Positions 6,010-7,901 of a DNA stretch of 7,901 bases are shown here, piece after piece (positions within the stretch are counted from its first letter, which is position 1; every line of letters begins with the position of its first letter). The position numbers were made by a program, and so were the translations under genes. The notes below the pieces were generated by a model. The model worked only from the letters and a program-made list of their open reading frames with translations, did no database searches and had not been told where the DNA came from. The stretch is taken from NCBI GenBank assembly GCA_031290535.1, contig JAITNI010000215.1, forward strand, positions 1-7,901, given 5' to 3'. This DNA is from Zoogloeaceae bacterium. GTDB taxonomy: Bacteria; Pseudomonadota; Gammaproteobacteria; Burkholderiales; Rhodocyclaceae.

Positions 6010-6489
6010 GGCATGTCGAATCTTTCGGAAGGTTCCTGTAAAAAGTGACTGTGACGCGGCGCGCCCGATGAATTTTGAACCACTCCTTGAGCAGAAGCCG
6101 TGCCTGCTTCTGAAAAAACACCCAGATCATCAGAAAAAAATTCCGCTCAATGTCATTTTTTTCGGGGTCATGTATTGTTCAAGTTCTTGAAAATAATTCA
6201 TTTTTCTTGTCCGGTTGGGATAAAAAACAGAGTTTGCAGAAAACCTCATGGAGATTTTTACCCGGAAATTCTGGAATAAAACAAGGGGGAATGAGGCATT
6301 CAGGTGTTGCTCTGTCAACAGTTAATAATAAATATTGTTGCGATAGAAACAAACATATAGTTTGACGCGCATATGCTTATTTAGAAATTTTCGTTGTGCT
6401 GGCGCTTCAGCGGGGATACATTCAGCCTTTGCTTGAGGGGTTGCCTCAATTGGTTTTTAACCTGTTTCTATTTTTTGAAAGTCCTGCTC
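6010..6489. other. AT-rich 480-bp intergenic control region between tonB and mop
   Basis: No convincing gene lies here. GC content over 6121-6390 is about 35 % by my count, against 60-70 % in the neighbours. It must hold the promoters of tonB (minus) and mop (plus). Symmetric elements seen: a stem CAGAAGC/GCTTCTG at 6092-6098 and 6106-6112; a palindrome TTCAAG-TT-CTTGAA at 6178-6191; an AT-rich block at 6323-6337 that matches the Fur core TGATAATNATTATCA at 10 of 14 positions; the palindrome GCATATGC at 6369-6376; and a hairpin at 6433-6449 followed by a T run. Short ORFs inside lack ribosome binding sites. Confidence 0.6.
6433..6449 (+). promoter_or_regulatory. Hairpin in the mop leader, possible attenuator
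   Basis: TTGAGG (6433-6438) pairs perfectly with CCTCAA (6444-6449) around the loop GGTTG, and TTGGTTTTT follows at once. This resembles a weak intrinsic terminator placed 40 nt before the mop start, so it could attenuate mop transcription. The stem has only 6 bp and the T run is interrupted; its function is inference. Confidence 0.35.
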
Positions 6490-6705
6490 ATGAGCATTCA
6501 GTCCATCAATGCCCGCAATCAGTTTCGCGGCACCGTCAAGGAAATTGTTTTTGGCAGCGTGGTTTCCGAAGTGGAAGTCGAAACGCCTTATGGGATCGTG
6601 ACTTCGGTGATTACCACGCGCTCGGTCAAGGAGCTGGATTTGCAGGTTGGCTCCGAGGTTCTGGCGCTGGTAAAATCTACCGAAGTGGCGATTGCGAAAC
6701 TTTGA
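6490..6705 (+). CDS. Single-TOBE-domain molybdopterin-binding (Mop/SsuF-like) protein
   Basis: 71 residues, the standard length of free-standing Mop proteins. These oligomerise and bind molybdate or similar oxyanions between subunits; the same fold forms the C-terminal domains of ModC and ModE. The diagnostic start SIQSINARNQFRGTVKEI (2-19) and the pattern VEVETPYGIVTSVITTRSVKEL, then VGSEVLALVKSTEVAIAKL, cover the entire TOBE domain. The start at 6490 is chosen because the domain begins there; the in-frame ATG at 6394 would add 32 residues (CWRFSGDTFSLC...) unlike the family. The Shine-Dalgarno sequence is weak (GAAAG at 6477-6481). The stop is 19 nt before the sigma-54 activator on the same strand, so the two are probably co-transcribed. 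A Mop protein of this type, SsuF, sits in the Pseudomonas sulfonate-use operon, so a role in organosulfur or oxyanion handling is possible; plain molybdate storage is the alternative. Confidence 0.9.
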   Translation: MSIQSINARNQFRGTVKEIVFGSVVSEVEVETPYGIVTSVITTRSVKELDLQVGSEVLALVKSTEVAIAKL

Positions 6706-6724
6706 GTCAGGTTTCCCCTCTGTC

Positions 6725-7901
<1,177 letters not shown>

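Noticed and set aside
6092..6112. Stem CAGAAGC/GCTTCTG as a terminator
   Set aside because: No T run follows on either strand; on the minus strand the T run comes before the stem. It may be a structure in the tonB leader but not a terminator.
6130..6365. Short ORFs on both strands in the AT-rich region (6150-6365 plus, 6130-6318 minus)
   Set aside because: Neither has a ribosome binding site or a recognisable sequence; they are expected by chance in this stretch.
6341..6376. ModE-type molybdate operator near CGATAG...CATATAG
   Set aside because: The half sites do not form the expected CGTTATATA/TATATAACG dyad; only short AT-rich similarity remains.
6408..6425. Sigma-54 type -24/-12 promoter upstream of mop
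   Set aside because: One GG-N10-GC spacing exists, but only about 5 of 11 consensus positions match TGGCAC-N5-TTGCA.

Overview
The window looks like a piece of a Gram-negative proteobacterial chromosome, most likely a betaproteobacterium. The signs are a TonB-ExbB-ExbD energy-coupling operon, a TonB C-terminal domain with a Cys pair and a CTGQGQDVRV motif of a kind I associate with Burkholderiales/Rhodocyclales proteins, the suhB/trmJ divergent pair known from many beta- and gammaproteobacteria, and a sigma-54 activator of the SfnR type. The genes are GC-rich (about 60-70 %). The first ORF (near 48 % in the part I counted) and the 6.0-6.5 kb intergenic region (about 35 %) are clearly lower. 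The genus is not resolvable by eye.

Layout: 2-772 (+), 3' part of an unrecognised protein, cut by the left edge. 773-1026, gene-free, with a perfect 8-bp-arm palindrome that looks like a dispersed repeat and a bidirectional terminator. 1027-1779 (-), exported M48 zinc metalloprotease of the LoiP/YggG type. 1916-2116 (+), a 66-residue cysteine-rich protein with a strong ribosome binding site, divergent from the protease. 2123-2932 (-), suhB. 3011-3814 (+), trmJ, divergent from suhB. 3873-3903, terminator shared by convergent trmJ and exbD. 3930-6009 (-), operon transcribed tonB, exbB, exbD. 6010-6489, an AT-rich 480-bp intergenic region holding the control regions of tonB and mop. 6490-6705 (+), a single-TOBE-domain Mop/SsuF-like protein. 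6725 to the edge (+), a sigma-54 AAA+ activator without a sensor domain, resembling SfnR. The last 74 bases are a pure G run, almost certainly a sequencing or assembly artefact.

How they fit together: TonB/ExbB/ExbD use the proton motive force to drive outer-membrane receptors. SuhB and TrmJ are housekeeping RNA-related or metabolic functions. The M48 protease probably works in envelope quality control. Mop and the SfnR-like activator lie 19 nt apart on one strand and suggest the left end of a molybdate/organosulfur-responsive locus that continues beyond the window. I found no CRISPR array, tRNA, rRNA, IS element or phage gene. The least explained items are the cysteine-rich small protein, the AT-rich leader region, and the mop-regulator pair at the broken contig end.
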